64,000 nucleotides of DNA from Desulfatitalea alkaliphila (GTDB taxonomy: Bacteria; Desulfobacterota; Desulfobacteria; Desulfobacterales; Desulfosarcinaceae), in assembly GCF_022968795.1 (NCBI RefSeq), contig NZ_JALJRB010000002.1:124001-188000 (forward strand), read 5' to 3'. The notes below the pieces were generated by a model. It saw only the letters and a program-made list of their open reading frames with translations. It did no database searches and was not told the origin of the DNA. A program made the position numbers and the translations under genes. How positions within the stretch are numbered: the stretch's first letter is position 1; each line of letters opens with the position of its first letter. Positions 35,001-43,418 of the stretch are shown here, in pieces.

Positions 35001-36155
35001 CTGGGGCGGATTCATGGCCATGTGCCACCTGCGATGGACCGAACCGCTGATCACATCCTGAACCGTGAATCCGCCGCCGTCGAAATCAAGCCACAGGGTG
35101 CGCTGCAAAGAGAGTTGATCGGGCGGCGGATCGGGATCGCCCCGATGGATCTGCCGCAGGCGCAGCTCTGTACCGGCGACCACCAGATAGGCGGGAAAAC
35201 GGCGCCAATCCGACGGCATCTCGGTCTGCTCGGGGGCCACCGCCGGCACACCTTCGATCTCCACCAGGCGCAGATCGTGGCGCGCCCGGAAAGACCAGAT
35301 CTCTTCGCCGAAGGGCGCCGCACCGGCAGCGATCCGTTCCAGGGGGCCCGGCATGCGGGCCTGCACGCGCACTTCCCAGCGCCCGGCCCGGACCTGCACC
35401 GTCAAACGGCCGTCGCCGTCCAGGTGCACCGGCAAGGAACTCTCCAGGGCCATGGGAAGGGTGCCGGGGATCAAGGCGCCGTCCAGCACCACCTCGCGAT
35501 CGGCGCCGGCCGCCTCGAGTCGCAGCACACTGGTCACTTGCATGGGAATGGTGTCGTCCAGCAGACGGAACACCCGCACCTGCAAAGTGCCCTGCCCCGG
35601 CTGGGTCGGCGTTTCACCTTCCCCGCGCAACCAGAGCCGGTGCCGGGCGTCGATCAGCGGCGTGGCCACCGGCCGGCCGTCGACGGTCAGGGCCAGCAAT
35701 CCCGCGGCCGGCGGCACCGCCAGGGTTTCGGGCATCCGCTGCCAGAAAAAACGCCCTTCGATGCGATGCTCGCCGGGGCTCAAACGGACCACCGGTGCGC
35801 CGTTGCGGCCGACCACCGCCGTGGGACGGCCATTGACCACCACGCTTTCCGGCCAAGCCCCGGCATTGCCCGGCAAGGCGGCCCAGCCGTCGGCGAACGC
35901 CCGCCAGCGCTGTTCGAACCGGCCGCCGGTTTCCGACAAATCCAGGATCAAGCGGGAGGGCCAGTGGCAGCGCACCGTTTGTCCGTCGTTGTAGGCGCCG
36001 GGGCACAGGGCCTCCTCATGCCCGTGGAGCACCCAGGACTGCCAGGGCGACAGCGCGGGGGGCAAAGACCCCTCGGGCAAAGTGGCCGCCGCCGGCCCGG
36101 CCTGACCCAAAATCATCAAAACCAGCACCAGTCCAACGCCGATTGCTTTTTGCAT
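32091..36155 (-). CDS. Giant envelope/inner-membrane protein of unknown function (1354 aa)
   Basis: I do not recognise the family. The start MQKAIGVGLVLVLMI gives a signal peptide ending near AAATLPEG. Residues about 30-465 are a beta-rich, Trp-rich extracytoplasmic region. A first helix cluster lies at about 470-570, a second at about 670-720, a second large extracytoplasmic region at about 725-1160, and a final cluster of about six helices at 1160-1325. The final part contains GPRWGPAVLFWSYL and PWVVSLPVWAYRLLMLAW, loosely reminiscent of CreD-type membrane proteins. It ends in a basic tail. The repeated architecture suggests internal duplication. It precedes recN on the same strand. The antisense frame is open throughout but has Gln/His/Gly-rich shadow composition. 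Confidence 0.75.
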   Translation of the reverse strand: MQKAIGVGLVLVLMILGQAGPAAATLPEGSLPPALSPWQSWVLHGHEEALCPGAYNDGQTVRCHWPSRLILDLSETGGRFEQRWRAFADGWAALPGNAGAWPESVVVNGRPTAVVGRNGAPVVRLSPGEHRIEGRFFWQRMPETLAVPPAAGLLALTVDGRPVATPLIDARHRLWLRGEGETPTQPGQGTLQVRVFRLLDDTIPMQVTSVLRLEAAGADREVVLDGALIPGTLPMALESSLPVHLDGDGRLTVQVRAGRWEVRVQARMPGPLERIAAGAAPFGEEIWSFRARHDLRLVEIEGVPAVAPEQTEMPSDWRRFPAYLVVAGTELRLRQIHRGDPDPPPDQLSLQRTLWLDFDGGGFTVQDVISGSVHRRWHMAMNPPQKLGRVAVAGEDQVITAQGPDGKQGVQLRHGRLSLTADARLPWSGGILPAVGWDHDFQSVAGVLHLPPGWRLLAAGGVDKVTSTWLQNWSLLDLFLVLIIALAVLKLRGGWQGLLALAAMALIYHEPAAPRLVWLHLLAVLALLPLLPAGWFRRLVALWGIGATVVLLVTVVPFAVDQVRWGLYPQLAPRDSVVRPLAGSGARRVEEAAVARTMMAREALPAKMAEDRRADLPAAPPAEKAAPKPYDPDALIPTGPGLPDWQWQSVALEWRGPVAKGQRLRLYLLSPTVNLVLCLARVLLLAGLVGLLVDWRAARSWLAPRAAGSALMVLACLAAAGLPGGTARAATTGYPPPELLEELRQRLLAPPDCLPHCADISRMELTAVGDDLQVLLKINAAARVAVPLPVAQRAWSPEQVLLNNAPIEGLARDEQGRLWALVPSGLNTLVLQGTTQGEMVIQLPLPLRPRSASYRVEGWRLEGIQPDGRVGATVQLSRLTDTSPPDSGRPAGGLPPFVQVTRHLRLGLTWEATTTIARLTPVGTPIVLTVPLIPGEAVVTEGIAVEEGQALIHMGPEQRALSYAGALEMGDTIALTAPRGVPWSETWVLDAAAVWECTFEGIAAVHHQDDGGQWQPRWQPWPGESVTIKVRRPPALPGQTRTIDSVRMVLSPGQRFSRGTLDLALRTHRGGQYTLTLPPDANLQQVTVNGQTLPVRQEGDQVTVPVQPDSRRVGVTWHALAPFATLFRAPAVDAGQAAVNAHISIEVPQNRWILLTGGPRWGPAVLFWSYLVVILLLAGVLGRVAPTPLRWWQWALLGLGLTQVPVFMALIIAGWLVVLGVRQRRAMPAHWLPFNAAQALLVLWTVAALAALFAAVKAGLLGDPAMQIVGNGSSATVLHWTRDHIDGPLPRPWVVSLPVWAYRLLMLAWSLWLALALLRWLKWGWQCINQDGLWRKVTLRRAGKEQPSAPGGDR

Positions 36156-36298
36156 GGTGGAAAACCCTCTGTTGCGGTTTGTGGCGATGCCTCTCAAGGG
36201 CGTGATGGCAGGCCCACTATAGAAGGAGGGTACGGCGGGTGTCAATGTGGTGGTCATAATTACTGGAACCCCCCCGTTTTTTTTGATAAACTCCCCCC

Positions 36299-37330
36299 AT
36301 GACCATTTCGACCAAAGAACGCTTGCGCCGCTTTCATGCCCGTTTCAAGGGCGATGACCACGTGCTGCTGCCCATTGTCGCCGACCCTGACGCCATTGCC
36401 TGCGCCATGGCGATCAAGCGTCTATTGTGGCGCAAGGTGGCCGGGGTCACCATCGCCCACGTCAACGAGATCCGGCGGGCCGACAACCTGGTCTTGATCC
36501 GACTGGTCGGCGTGGCCCTGGTGCCCTTCGAGAAGGTCGATCCCCGGGCATTTTCGCGCATCGTGCTGGTGGACGCCCAGCCGGACCACCATCCCGTCTT
36601 GAAAGCGCTGCAACCCGACATCATCATCGATCACCACCCCACCGGTGAATCCGCCAAGGCGCCGGTGAGCGACATCCGTCCCACCTACGGCGCCACCGCC
36701 TCCATACTGGTGGAGTATTTGCGCGCCGCGGGCATCAAACCGTCCACAAAGCTGGCCACGGCCCTCTACTATGCCATCAAAACCGACACGGCCAATTTCG
36801 AGCGCCACACCCGCATGGAAGACCTCAATGCGTTCCAGTTCGTCTTCCGCCACGCCAACATCGCCCTGGCGCGACGCATCGAGACGGCCGAAATCCGGCG
36901 CGATTTCCTCAAGTTCTTCAAAATGGCCCTGGACGGGCTGCGCATCCGCAAGGGGCGCGCCTTCGTCCACCTGGGACCGGTCACCCACCCCGACGCCTCG
37001 GTGCAGGTGGCCGATTTCCTGATGCGCATCGACACGGTCAACTGGAGCATCGTATCGGGGGTGTACCAGCGCAAGCTGACCATCATCTTTCGCAACGACG
37101 GCATCCGCAAGGACGCGGGCCGCCTGGCCAAAGGCCGTTTCGGCCGCTGGGGTTCGGCCGGCGGGCACAAAAGCGCCGCCCGCGCCGAGATCGGCCTGGA
37201 GGCCCTGGAAGGGGTCGTCGACACCAGGGACCATGGCGAGCTGGCCCGCTGGATCGCGCAAATCATCGAAAAAGGGCCCGGCAAGAGCGCCAAGACGGAT
37301 CCGCCGGCAAACGCCCCGGAGCAGGGGTGA
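36299..37330 (+). CDS. DHH-family phosphoesterase (NrnA-like)
   Basis: The 343-aa protein has DHH motifs: ADPDAIACAM (Asp29, Asp31), VLVDAQPDHH, and IIDHHPTG (Asp111-His112-His113). The C-terminal DHHA1 signature is GSAGGHKSAARAE. These hydrolyse nano-RNA, pAp or cyclic dinucleotide products. There is no ribosome-binding site; CCCCCC directly precedes the ATG. GATAAACT at 36285-36292 could be a -10 element placing transcription start at the ATG, so a leaderless mRNA is possible. It is followed after 6 nt by the MBL gene. Confidence 0.88.
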   Translation: MTISTKERLRRFHARFKGDDHVLLPIVADPDAIACAMAIKRLLWRKVAGVTIAHVNEIRRADNLVLIRLVGVALVPFEKVDPRAFSRIVLVDAQPDHHPVLKALQPDIIIDHHPTGESAKAPVSDIRPTYGATASILVEYLRAAGIKPSTKLATALYYAIKTDTANFERHTRMEDLNAFQFVFRHANIALARRIETAEIRRDFLKFFKMALDGLRIRKGRAFVHLGPVTHPDASVQVADFLMRIDTVNWSIVSGVYQRKLTIIFRNDGIRKDAGRLAKGRFGRWGSAGGHKSAARAEIGLEALEGVVDTRDHGELARWIAQIIEKGPGKSAKTDPPANAPEQG

Positions 37331-37336
37331 GGCGCC

Positions 37337-38128
37337 ATGCGGATCACCATCCTGGGATCGGGCACCTGCACCCCGCGTCTGGATCGCAGTGCCGCCGCGG
37401 TACTGGTGAGCACCGACCGGTCCAACCTTTTGCTGGACATCGGCCCCGGCACCATGCGCCGACTGCTGGAGGCCGGCCACGCCATCGGCGATCTGACCCA
37501 TATCGCCATCACCCACTTTCACCCGGATCACACCGCTGAGCTGGTGCCCTTGCTCTTCGCCACCCGATACGCCGAGGCGCCGCCCCGCACGCGCCCCCTG
37601 ACCGTGCTGGGCGGTCCCGGGTTGAAGGCCTTTTTCAGCGGCTTGCAGGCCGTGTACGGCCATTGGATCGTCCTGCCCGACGATCTGTTGCAGATGCGGG
37701 AGATCGACGACCCGGCGGGTGCCGCCCAGGCCTTCGCCGACTTCACCCTGAGCGCCTTTCCGGTGGACCACCGCCCGGAAAGCCTGGCTTACCGCATCGC
37801 CGATGCCGGCGGGCGCACCGTGGCCTGTTCCGGCGACAGCGACGTGTGCGACGGACTGGTGGCCGCGGCCCGCGGCGCCGATCTGTTCATATGCGAAGCA
37901 TCCAAGCCGGACGACCTGAAAACGGCCGGCCACCTGACCCCCTCCCTGGCCGGCCGCATGGCCGCCCGGGCCGGGGCCAAACGCCTGGTGCTCACCCACC
38001 TGTACCCCTCCTGCGATGCGGTGGATATTGTCAAACAAGCCGCCGCCACGTATAAAGGGCCCGTGGTCGCGGCGACGGACCTGATGCGGTTCACACTGGA
38101 TCAACCCGACGGGGGAAAGTCGAAATGA
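37337..38128 (+). CDS. MBL-fold metal-dependent hydrolase, RNase Z-like
   Basis: The 263-aa protein begins MRITILGSGTCTPRLDRS, the typical opening of RNase Z/phosphodiesterase-type metallo-beta-lactamase proteins. Zinc ligands include THFHPDHTAE (His60, His62, Asp64, His65), SGDSDVCD and the terminal LTHLYPSC. It lacks the RNase Z exosite arm, so tRNA 3' processing is uncertain. The stop overlaps the next start (ATGA), coupling it to the siroheme gene. Confidence 0.82.
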   Translation: MRITILGSGTCTPRLDRSAAAVLVSTDRSNLLLDIGPGTMRRLLEAGHAIGDLTHIAITHFHPDHTAELVPLLFATRYAEAPPRTRPLTVLGGPGLKAFFSGLQAVYGHWIVLPDDLLQMREIDDPAGAAQAFADFTLSAFPVDHRPESLAYRIADAGGRTVACSGDSDVCDGLVAAARGADLFICEASKPDDLKTAGHLTPSLAGRMAARAGAKRLVLTHLYPSCDAVDIVKQAAATYKGPVVAATDLMRFTLDQPDGGKSK

Positions 38129-38787
38129 TGCGTTATTATCCTGTTTGCCTGGACATCCGCAACCGCGCCTGCCTGGTGGTGGGCGGCGGCCAAGTGGGCA
38201 CCCGCAAGGTAACGACCCTGCTGCTGTGCGGCGCGCGGGTGACCCTGGTCAGCCCGGAAGCCGGCGAGGAGCTGACCGAACTGGCCCGCGCGGGCACCAT
38301 TCAATGGCATGCCCGCAACTATGAAAGCGGCGATCAGGCGGGCGCCTTCCTGGTCATCGGCGCCACCGACCAGGAGGCCCTCAACCGCCGCATCCACGCC
38401 GACGCCGAAAAAGACGGCCGGCTGTGCAACATCGCCGACCAGCCCAAGCTGTGCAATTTCGTGCTGCCCTCCATCGTGCAGCAGGGCGATCTGATGATCG
38501 CCATCTCCACCGGCGGCCAGAGCCCGGCCTTCGCCAAATACCTGCGGCGCCAGATGCAACGGCAATTCGGACCGGAATACGCCCACCTGCTCAAACTGAT
38601 GGGCGCCGTGCGCAAACACCTGCTCCAGCAGGCCCACGCCCCTGAAGAGCACAAGCCGATCTTCGAACGGCTGATCGCCAAGGGGCTGCTGGAGTTGATC
38701 CGACGCGACGACCGGGCGACCATCAACGCGCTTTTGGCCGAGGTGGTCGGCCCGGATGTCAGCCTCGAAACCTTAAGAACACGGTAA
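38125..38787 (+). CDS. Precorrin-2 dehydrogenase/sirohydrochlorin ferrochelatase-like protein
   Basis: The 220-aa protein is the Met8p/CysG N-terminal type. It has YPVCLDIRNRACLVVGGGQVGTRKV (NAD-binding; residues about 5-29), NIADQPKLCNFVLPS and ISTGGQSPAFAKYLR. It oxidises precorrin-2 and may insert iron to make siroheme, the cofactor of dissimilatory sulfite reductase. It is coupled by ATGA to the upstream MBL gene and sits 10 nt before ccsA and upstream of hemA, forming a tetrapyrrole cluster. Confidence 0.93.
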   Translation: MMRYYPVCLDIRNRACLVVGGGQVGTRKVTTLLLCGARVTLVSPEAGEELTELARAGTIQWHARNYESGDQAGAFLVIGATDQEALNRRIHADAEKDGRLCNIADQPKLCNFVLPSIVQQGDLMIAISTGGQSPAFAKYLRRQMQRQFGPEYAHLLKLMGAVRKHLLQQAHAPEEHKPIFERLIAKGLLELIRRDDRATINALLAEVVGPDVSLETLRTR

Positions 38788-38797
38788 GGACGCCGCC

Positions 38798-39619
38798 ATG
38801 CAGACTGCCTTCGTCGCGGCCCTGCTGATTTACATGCTCAGCGCGGCCGCCTATTGCGCCTACCTCTTTTTGCAACGCAACCCGTTGCAGCAAGCGGGCA
38901 ACCTCCTGCTGGTGACGGGCTTCACCGCCCACACCCTGGCCATCGGCTGGGCATTCGCCGCCACGGGCCACTTTCCGGCGGGCAACCTGCACGAGACCCT
39001 CTCCGTGACGGCTTGGTCCATCGCCGGCGCCTACCTGCTGCTGGGCCTCAAGTTCCACTTGAAAATCCTGGGCGCCTACGTGGCGCCGCTGACCGTTTTC
39101 ATTCTCCTGGCCGCATTCCAGTTCCCGCGCACGCCGACCCAACCGGAGAACCTGCTCCAGGGGGTGTGGCTCACCACCCACATCGTCACCATTTTCCTGG
39201 GCTATGCGGCCTTCATCCTGGCCGCCGGCACGGGGGTGCTCTACCTGCTGCAGGAACGCAACATCAAAGCCAAAACCCGCGGTTTTTTTTTCAAACGGCT
39301 GCCCTCTCTCGATATGCTTGACACCACCGGATATGCGTGTATTGTGTTCGGTTTTACCATGCTCACCATCGGCCTGATCACCGGCATGGTTTACGCCAAG
39401 GCCGTTTGGGGCCGCTTCTGGGCCTGGGACCCCAAGGAGGCGTGGTCGGCGGTGGTCTGGATCTTTTACGCGGTTCTGCTGCACGAACGGTTGGCGGTGG
39501 GGTGGCGCGGCCGCCGCACCGCCATCATGGCCATAGCGGGGGTGGGCGTGTTGTTGTTCGCCTTCCTGGGCGTCAATTTTCTGCTCAAAGGGCATCACGG
39601 CCAGTTCACCCAGTGGTGA
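38798..39619 (+). CDS. Cytochrome c biogenesis protein CcsA/HemX family
   Basis: The 273-aa integral membrane protein has about eight helices. The heme-handling WWD-type motif is WGRFWAWDPKEAWS near residue 203, with flanking conserved His residues (TTHIVTIFLGY, LLHERLAVG). CcsA with CcsB attaches heme to apocytochromes c; a HemX role in regulating HemA is the alternative, since hemA follows 42 nt later. AAGGA is upstream. A T9 run at 39292-39300 within the gene encodes Gly-Phe-Phe-Phe and could be prone to slippage. Confidence 0.9.
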   Translation: MQTAFVAALLIYMLSAAAYCAYLFLQRNPLQQAGNLLLVTGFTAHTLAIGWAFAATGHFPAGNLHETLSVTAWSIAGAYLLLGLKFHLKILGAYVAPLTVFILLAAFQFPRTPTQPENLLQGVWLTTHIVTIFLGYAAFILAAGTGVLYLLQERNIKAKTRGFFFKRLPSLDMLDTTGYACIVFGFTMLTIGLITGMVYAKAVWGRFWAWDPKEAWSAVVWIFYAVLLHERLAVGWRGRRTAIMAIAGVGVLLFAFLGVNFLLKGHHGQFTQW

Positions 39620-39661
39620 AACGCCGCCGATCCTCCCCCGCGGACAAAGTGTTGGAGCACC

Positions 39662-40987
39662 ATGGACAGGATCATCCTGATCGGCTTGAATCATAAATCC
39701 GCCCCCATCGAAATCCGGGAGTGCCTGGCCTTCGACGAGCCGGACACGCGCGCCGGCCTGGGCATGCTGCGGGATGATCCGGCCATCGACGAAGCGATGA
39801 TCTTCTCCACCTGCAACCGGGTGGAAGTGCTGCTCAGCGCCCACCGGCCCGACGCGGCCATCGCCGCCGCCAAGCGCTTTCTGTCCACCACCAAGCAGGT
39901 GCCCTTGGCGGTCTTCGAATCCTCCCTTTACCTGCACCGGGGCGAAGCGGCGGTGCGCCACCTGTTCCGCGTGGCCGCCAGCCTCGACTCCATGGTACTG
40001 GGCGAACCCCAGATCCTGGGGCAGGTCAAGGGGGCCTACCGCCTGGCCACCGAACAAAAAAGCGCGGGCGTGATCCTCAACCGCCTGCTGCACCGCACCT
40101 TTTTCGTGGCCAAGCGCATCCGCAGCGAAACCGGCATCGGCGACCACGCCGTCTCCATCAGCTACGCGGCCATCGAACTGGGACGCAAGATTTTCGGCCG
40201 CCTGGAAGGCAAGCAGGTGCTGCTCATCGGTGCCGGCGAAATGGCCGAACTGGCCGTGGACCACCTGGTTCGCCACCGCACCGGCCGCGTCTATGTGGCC
40301 AACCGCACCTTCGAGCGGGGCGTGGCCCTGGCGGCCAAATACCAGGGTACTCCCATTCGCTTCGAGGAGATCGGCGCGCACCTGGGCAAGGTGGACATCA
40401 TCATCACCTCCACCGGCGCCCCGGGCTATGTGATCCGGCAGGCCGATGTGAAAGGGATCATGCGCCACCGCCGCAACCGCCCGCTCTTCTTCATCGACAT
40501 CGCCGTGCCGCGGGATATCGATCCCCTGGTCAACCAAGTCAACAATGCCTATGTTTACGACATCGACGATCTGCAAGAGGTGGTGGACGACAATATCGAG
40601 GACCGCCGCCGCGAAGCGGTCAAGGCGGATCGCATCGTCGACGAAGCGGTGGTGCAGTTCCGCCGCTGGTACGACAGCCAGGGGGTGGTCCCCACCATCA
40701 AGGCCTTGAACGCCAAGCTGCGCGAGGTGGCCGCCGCCGAGTTGCAGAAAACCCTGGGGCACCTGCCCCACCTGTCTGCCGAGGACCAGCAGGCCATCAG
40801 CCGCATGAGCGAAGCCATGGTCAAGAAGATCCTGCACGATCCCACCCGCTTCCTCAAGGGCAACGGCTGCCACGGGGACCGGGCCGTCTACCTTGAAGTG
40901 GCGCGGCGTCTGTTCAAGTTGGATGAGCAGATGGAACAGCGCGCGAACCAGGACCCGGATCGGCCGACCGAACCGTCGGAACCGTAA
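39662..40987 (+). CDS. hemA: Glutamyl-tRNA reductase
   Basis: The 441-aa enzyme makes glutamate-1-semialdehyde, the first committed step of tetrapyrrole synthesis in the C5 pathway. The N terminus is ILIGLNHKSAPIEIRE, the catalytic Cys is in FSTCNRVEV, and the NADPH domain is VLLIGAGEMAELAVDHL. The dimerisation helix lies near the C terminus. The neighbours (siroheme, CcsA) fit a shared heme/siroheme operon. Several GAACCA-type short repeats follow in the 71-nt gap to fabD. Confidence 0.96.
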   Translation: MDRIILIGLNHKSAPIEIRECLAFDEPDTRAGLGMLRDDPAIDEAMIFSTCNRVEVLLSAHRPDAAIAAAKRFLSTTKQVPLAVFESSLYLHRGEAAVRHLFRVAASLDSMVLGEPQILGQVKGAYRLATEQKSAGVILNRLLHRTFFVAKRIRSETGIGDHAVSISYAAIELGRKIFGRLEGKQVLLIGAGEMAELAVDHLVRHRTGRVYVANRTFERGVALAAKYQGTPIRFEEIGAHLGKVDIIITSTGAPGYVIRQADVKGIMRHRRNRPLFFIDIAVPRDIDPLVNQVNNAYVYDIDDLQEVVDDNIEDRRREAVKADRIVDEAVVQFRRWYDSQGVVPTIKALNAKLREVAAAELQKTLGHLPHLSAEDQQAISRMSEAMVKKILHDPTRFLKGNGCHGDRAVYLEVARRLFKLDEQMEQRANQDPDRPTEPSEP

Positions 40988-41058
40988 ACGACCTGCCGAT
41001 CACATCGCCGAACCATCGAACCACTGAACCACCGACTCACCGCGACAAGGAGTGCACC

Positions 41059-41997
41059 GTGAAAAAAATCGCCTTTCTCTTTCCAGGCCAGGGATCCCAG
41101 AAGGTGGGCATGGGCCGTGATCTTTACGAGGCCCACGAAGAAGCCAAGGCCGTTTTCGCCACCGCCGACGCGGCCACCGGCCTGCCCGTCACCCAGCTTT
41201 GCTTCGAAGGCCCCATGGAGACCCTCACCGAGACCGTCAACCTGCAACCGGCCATCACCGCCGTCAACCTGGCCTGCCTGGCGCTGCTGGAAAAGGCCGA
41301 TCTGCGCCCCGCGCTGTGCGCCGGCCACAGTCTCGGGGAGTACAGCGCGCTGTACGCCGCCGGCGTGATCTCCGCCGCGGACTGCATCAAGCTGGTCCAC
41401 AAACGGGGCGCGTTGATGCACCGCGAAGCCACCCAACACTCGGGCGCCATGAGCGCCGTCGTGGGACTGACCATCGACCAGGTCAACGCCATCGTCTCGC
41501 GGCACGCCGAGAATGCCGTGGTGGCCGTGGCCAACCACAACAGCGCCGAGCAGATCGTCATCACCGGCGCCCCTGAAGCGGTGCAAGCCGCCGGCGCCGA
41601 AGCCGCCGAACAGGGCGCCCGGGCCATCCCGCTGCAAGTCAGCGGCGCCTGGCACAGCCCATTGATCCAGGGCGCCGAAGCCGAGTTCGCCGCCTTCCTG
41701 GACGAAATCCCCTTTGCCGCGCCCCGCTGCCCGGTGATTCACAACGTCACCGCCGACACCACCGACGACCCGCGGCAGATCCGCACCCTGATGGCCCGCC
41801 AGTTGTGCAGCCCGGTGCGCTGGTACGATTCGGTCAACCGCATGGCCGCGGCCGGCATCGAGGTGTATGTGGAAATCGGGCCCGGCCGGGTACTGGCCGG
41901 CCTGCTCAAAAAGATCCTGCCGGCAGGCCACGGCGCCCGCGTCTACAACGTGTCCGACCTGAAAACGGCCGAGAAATTCCTCCAGGCGGAGATTTGA
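41059..41997 (+). CDS. fabD: Malonyl-CoA:ACP transacylase
   Basis: The 312-aa enzyme has the N-terminal signature FLFPGQGSQKVGMG, catalytic Ser91 in GHSLGEYSAL, and the second catalytic His in SGAWHSPLI. QPAITAVNLA and EIGPGRVLAGL are also conserved. It loads malonate onto ACP for fatty acid synthesis. AAGGAG precedes the GTG-adjacent ATG region. No other fab genes are nearby; the gene ends 22 nt before a promoter for dksA. Confidence 0.96.
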   Translation: MKKIAFLFPGQGSQKVGMGRDLYEAHEEAKAVFATADAATGLPVTQLCFEGPMETLTETVNLQPAITAVNLACLALLEKADLRPALCAGHSLGEYSALYAAGVISAADCIKLVHKRGALMHREATQHSGAMSAVVGLTIDQVNAIVSRHAENAVVAVANHNSAEQIVITGAPEAVQAAGAEAAEQGARAIPLQVSGAWHSPLIQGAEAEFAAFLDEIPFAAPRCPVIHNVTADTTDDPRQIRTLMARQLCSPVRWYDSVNRMAAAGIEVYVEIGPGRVLAGLLKKILPAGHGARVYNVSDLKTAEKFLQAEI

Positions 41998-42019
41998 TAC
42001 ACCCGCCGCCCGGGCCGCA

Positions 42020-42048
42020 TTGTCGCTTTACATGGACTGTGCTATTGT
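42020..42048 (+). promoter_or_regulatory. Sigma70-type promoter, extended -10, upstream of dksA
   Basis: TTGTCG (42020-42025), 17-nt spacer, TATTGT (42043-42048) with TGC directly before the -10. Start would be about 55-60 nt upstream of the dksA ATG, followed by an AT-rich leader with a T7 run at 42063-42069. Confidence 0.55.
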
Positions 42049-42112
42049 GGTAACGATTAATCTTTTTTTGTTGAATGGTTTGCCTTAAACCTGTGCTCAA
42101 AGAGAGTTGCCC

Positions 42113-42475
42113 ATGAAAAAGAAAGATATCAAATTTTTCGAAGATCTTCTGCGCAACCGACTCCAGGAGCTGCTCAGCCAGGCCGACGACACCGTTTCGG
42201 ACATGACCGAGCAAAAGGAAAATTTCCCCGACCCCACCGACCGCGCCACACTGGAATCGGACCGCAATTTCATGCTGCGCATCCGGGACCGGGAGCATAA
42301 GCTGATCAAGAAAATCAAAAAGGCGCTGGAGCGGATCGAAAACGGCACCTTCGGCATTTGCGAATCGTGCGGCGAGGAAATTACCATCGAACGGCTCAAG
42401 GCACGGCCGGTCACCACTCAGTGCATCGAATGCAAGACCAAAGAGGAGGCCTTTGAAAAAGCCCTTGGACTCTAA
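42113..42475 (+). CDS. dksA: DksA/TraR-family RNA polymerase-binding protein
   Basis: The 120-aa protein has an N-terminal coiled coil (residues about 5-70) with DPTDRATLESDR. A zinc finger follows, CESCGEEI...CIEC, with GTFGICESCG, the DksA signature. It binds the polymerase secondary channel and works with ppGpp. The ATG at 42113 follows AGAGAG. The 3' end overlaps the PHP gene by 23 nt and contains that gene's ribosome site. Confidence 0.93.
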   Translation: MKKKDIKFFEDLLRNRLQELLSQADDTVSDMTEQKENFPDPTDRATLESDRNFMLRIRDREHKLIKKIKKALERIENGTFGICESCGEEITIERLKARPVTTQCIECKTKEEAFEKALGL

Positions 42476-43406
42476 ACTTCAAGGGGGCATCGATCTCCAT
42501 TTGCACTCAACGGCCTCGGACGGCAGCTGCACGCCGGGGCAACTTATGCGCATGGCCTCCGACATGGGTCTGGAGGCCATCGCCATAACGGACCACGACA
42601 CCCTCCAGGGGATCCACGATCTGCTCAACGGCCCCATTGCGCGCCGACCACGCCTGCTGACCGGCGTTGAAATCAGCACCCGGGCACCCGACGGTTTCAA
42701 GGTGGGCGGCAGTCTGCACATTCTCGGCTACGGTGTGAACGTGGGCGACGGCCCCTTGCAAGCCGCCCTTCTGGAACTGCAGGCGGCGCGGGACCAGCGC
42801 ATCCCGCGAATCGTGAAGCAGCTCAACGCCGCCGGCATCCCTGTATCCATGGACCAGGTAATGGCCCACGCCGGCACCGGCAGCCCAGGCCGCCCCCATG
42901 TGGCCCAGGCCCTGATCCGCATGGGCTTGGTCGCCAATGTGGACGAGGCCTTCGACCGGCTGCTCTCCCGGGGCCGCCCCGGCTACGTGGACAAATACCG
43001 CGTGCCCTGCGATCGGGCCATCCAGTGCATCCGCCAGGCCGGCGGGGTGGCGGTGCTGGCCCACCCCTACCTCGTGCCGGGGGGCGACCGGGACGACACC
43101 CTGACGCCCTTGCTGCGCGCCCTGTGCGACCTGGGACTGACGGGCATCGAAGTGCACTATCCCGAACACCCGCCCGAAGCCGTGGCGCTCTACCTGGAAA
43201 TGGCCCGCCGCTTCGACCTGCTGGTCACCGGCGGTACCGATTTCCACGGCGAGCTGACCCCCGACATCCAAATGGGGCGCGGCCGGGGAGGGATGCACAT
43301 TCCGATGGCCCTTTTCGAAACGCTGATCGCGCATGTCGGCCCCCAGGGGCTGATCACCGGCAATCCGGAGCTTCCCGGCGGCCCACCGCCGGCCTCCGAC
43401 CATTGA
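42453..43406 (+). CDS. PHP-domain phosphoesterase (RNase AM/YciV-like)
   Basis: The 317-aa protein has PHP motifs DLHLHSTASDGS, ITDHDTLQG, VAVLAHPYL and GTDFHGE, which coordinate metals. Relatives are 3',5'-nucleotide bisphosphate phosphatases or 5'-3' exoribonucleases that mature rRNA 5' ends. The start is TTG at 42453, supported by GAGGAGG at 42442-42449 inside dksA and by the position of the PHP fold near the N terminus. It is cotranslated with dksA and followed 12 nt later by rnc, suggesting an RNA role. Confidence 0.88.
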   Translation: MKKPLDSKLQGGIDLHLHSTASDGSCTPGQLMRMASDMGLEAIAITDHDTLQGIHDLLNGPIARRPRLLTGVEISTRAPDGFKVGGSLHILGYGVNVGDGPLQAALLELQAARDQRIPRIVKQLNAAGIPVSMDQVMAHAGTGSPGRPHVAQALIRMGLVANVDEAFDRLLSRGRPGYVDKYRVPCDRAIQCIRQAGGVAVLAHPYLVPGGDRDDTLTPLLRALCDLGLTGIEVHYPEHPPEAVALYLEMARRFDLLVTGGTDFHGELTPDIQMGRGRGGMHIPMALFETLIAHVGPQGLITGNPELPGGPPPASDH

Positions 43407-43418
43407 CGCGGAAACGCC

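Noticed and set aside
32118-36302. Very long plus-strand open frame opposite the 1354-aa gene
   Set aside because: Its translation is Gln/His/Gly/Arg-rich shadow sequence without a signal peptide or domains. The minus-strand product has a signal peptide and clear membrane segments.
37337-38128. True RNase Z (rnz)
   Set aside because: The MBL fold and opening fit, but no flexible-arm exosite is seen, so tRNA 3' processing cannot be asserted.
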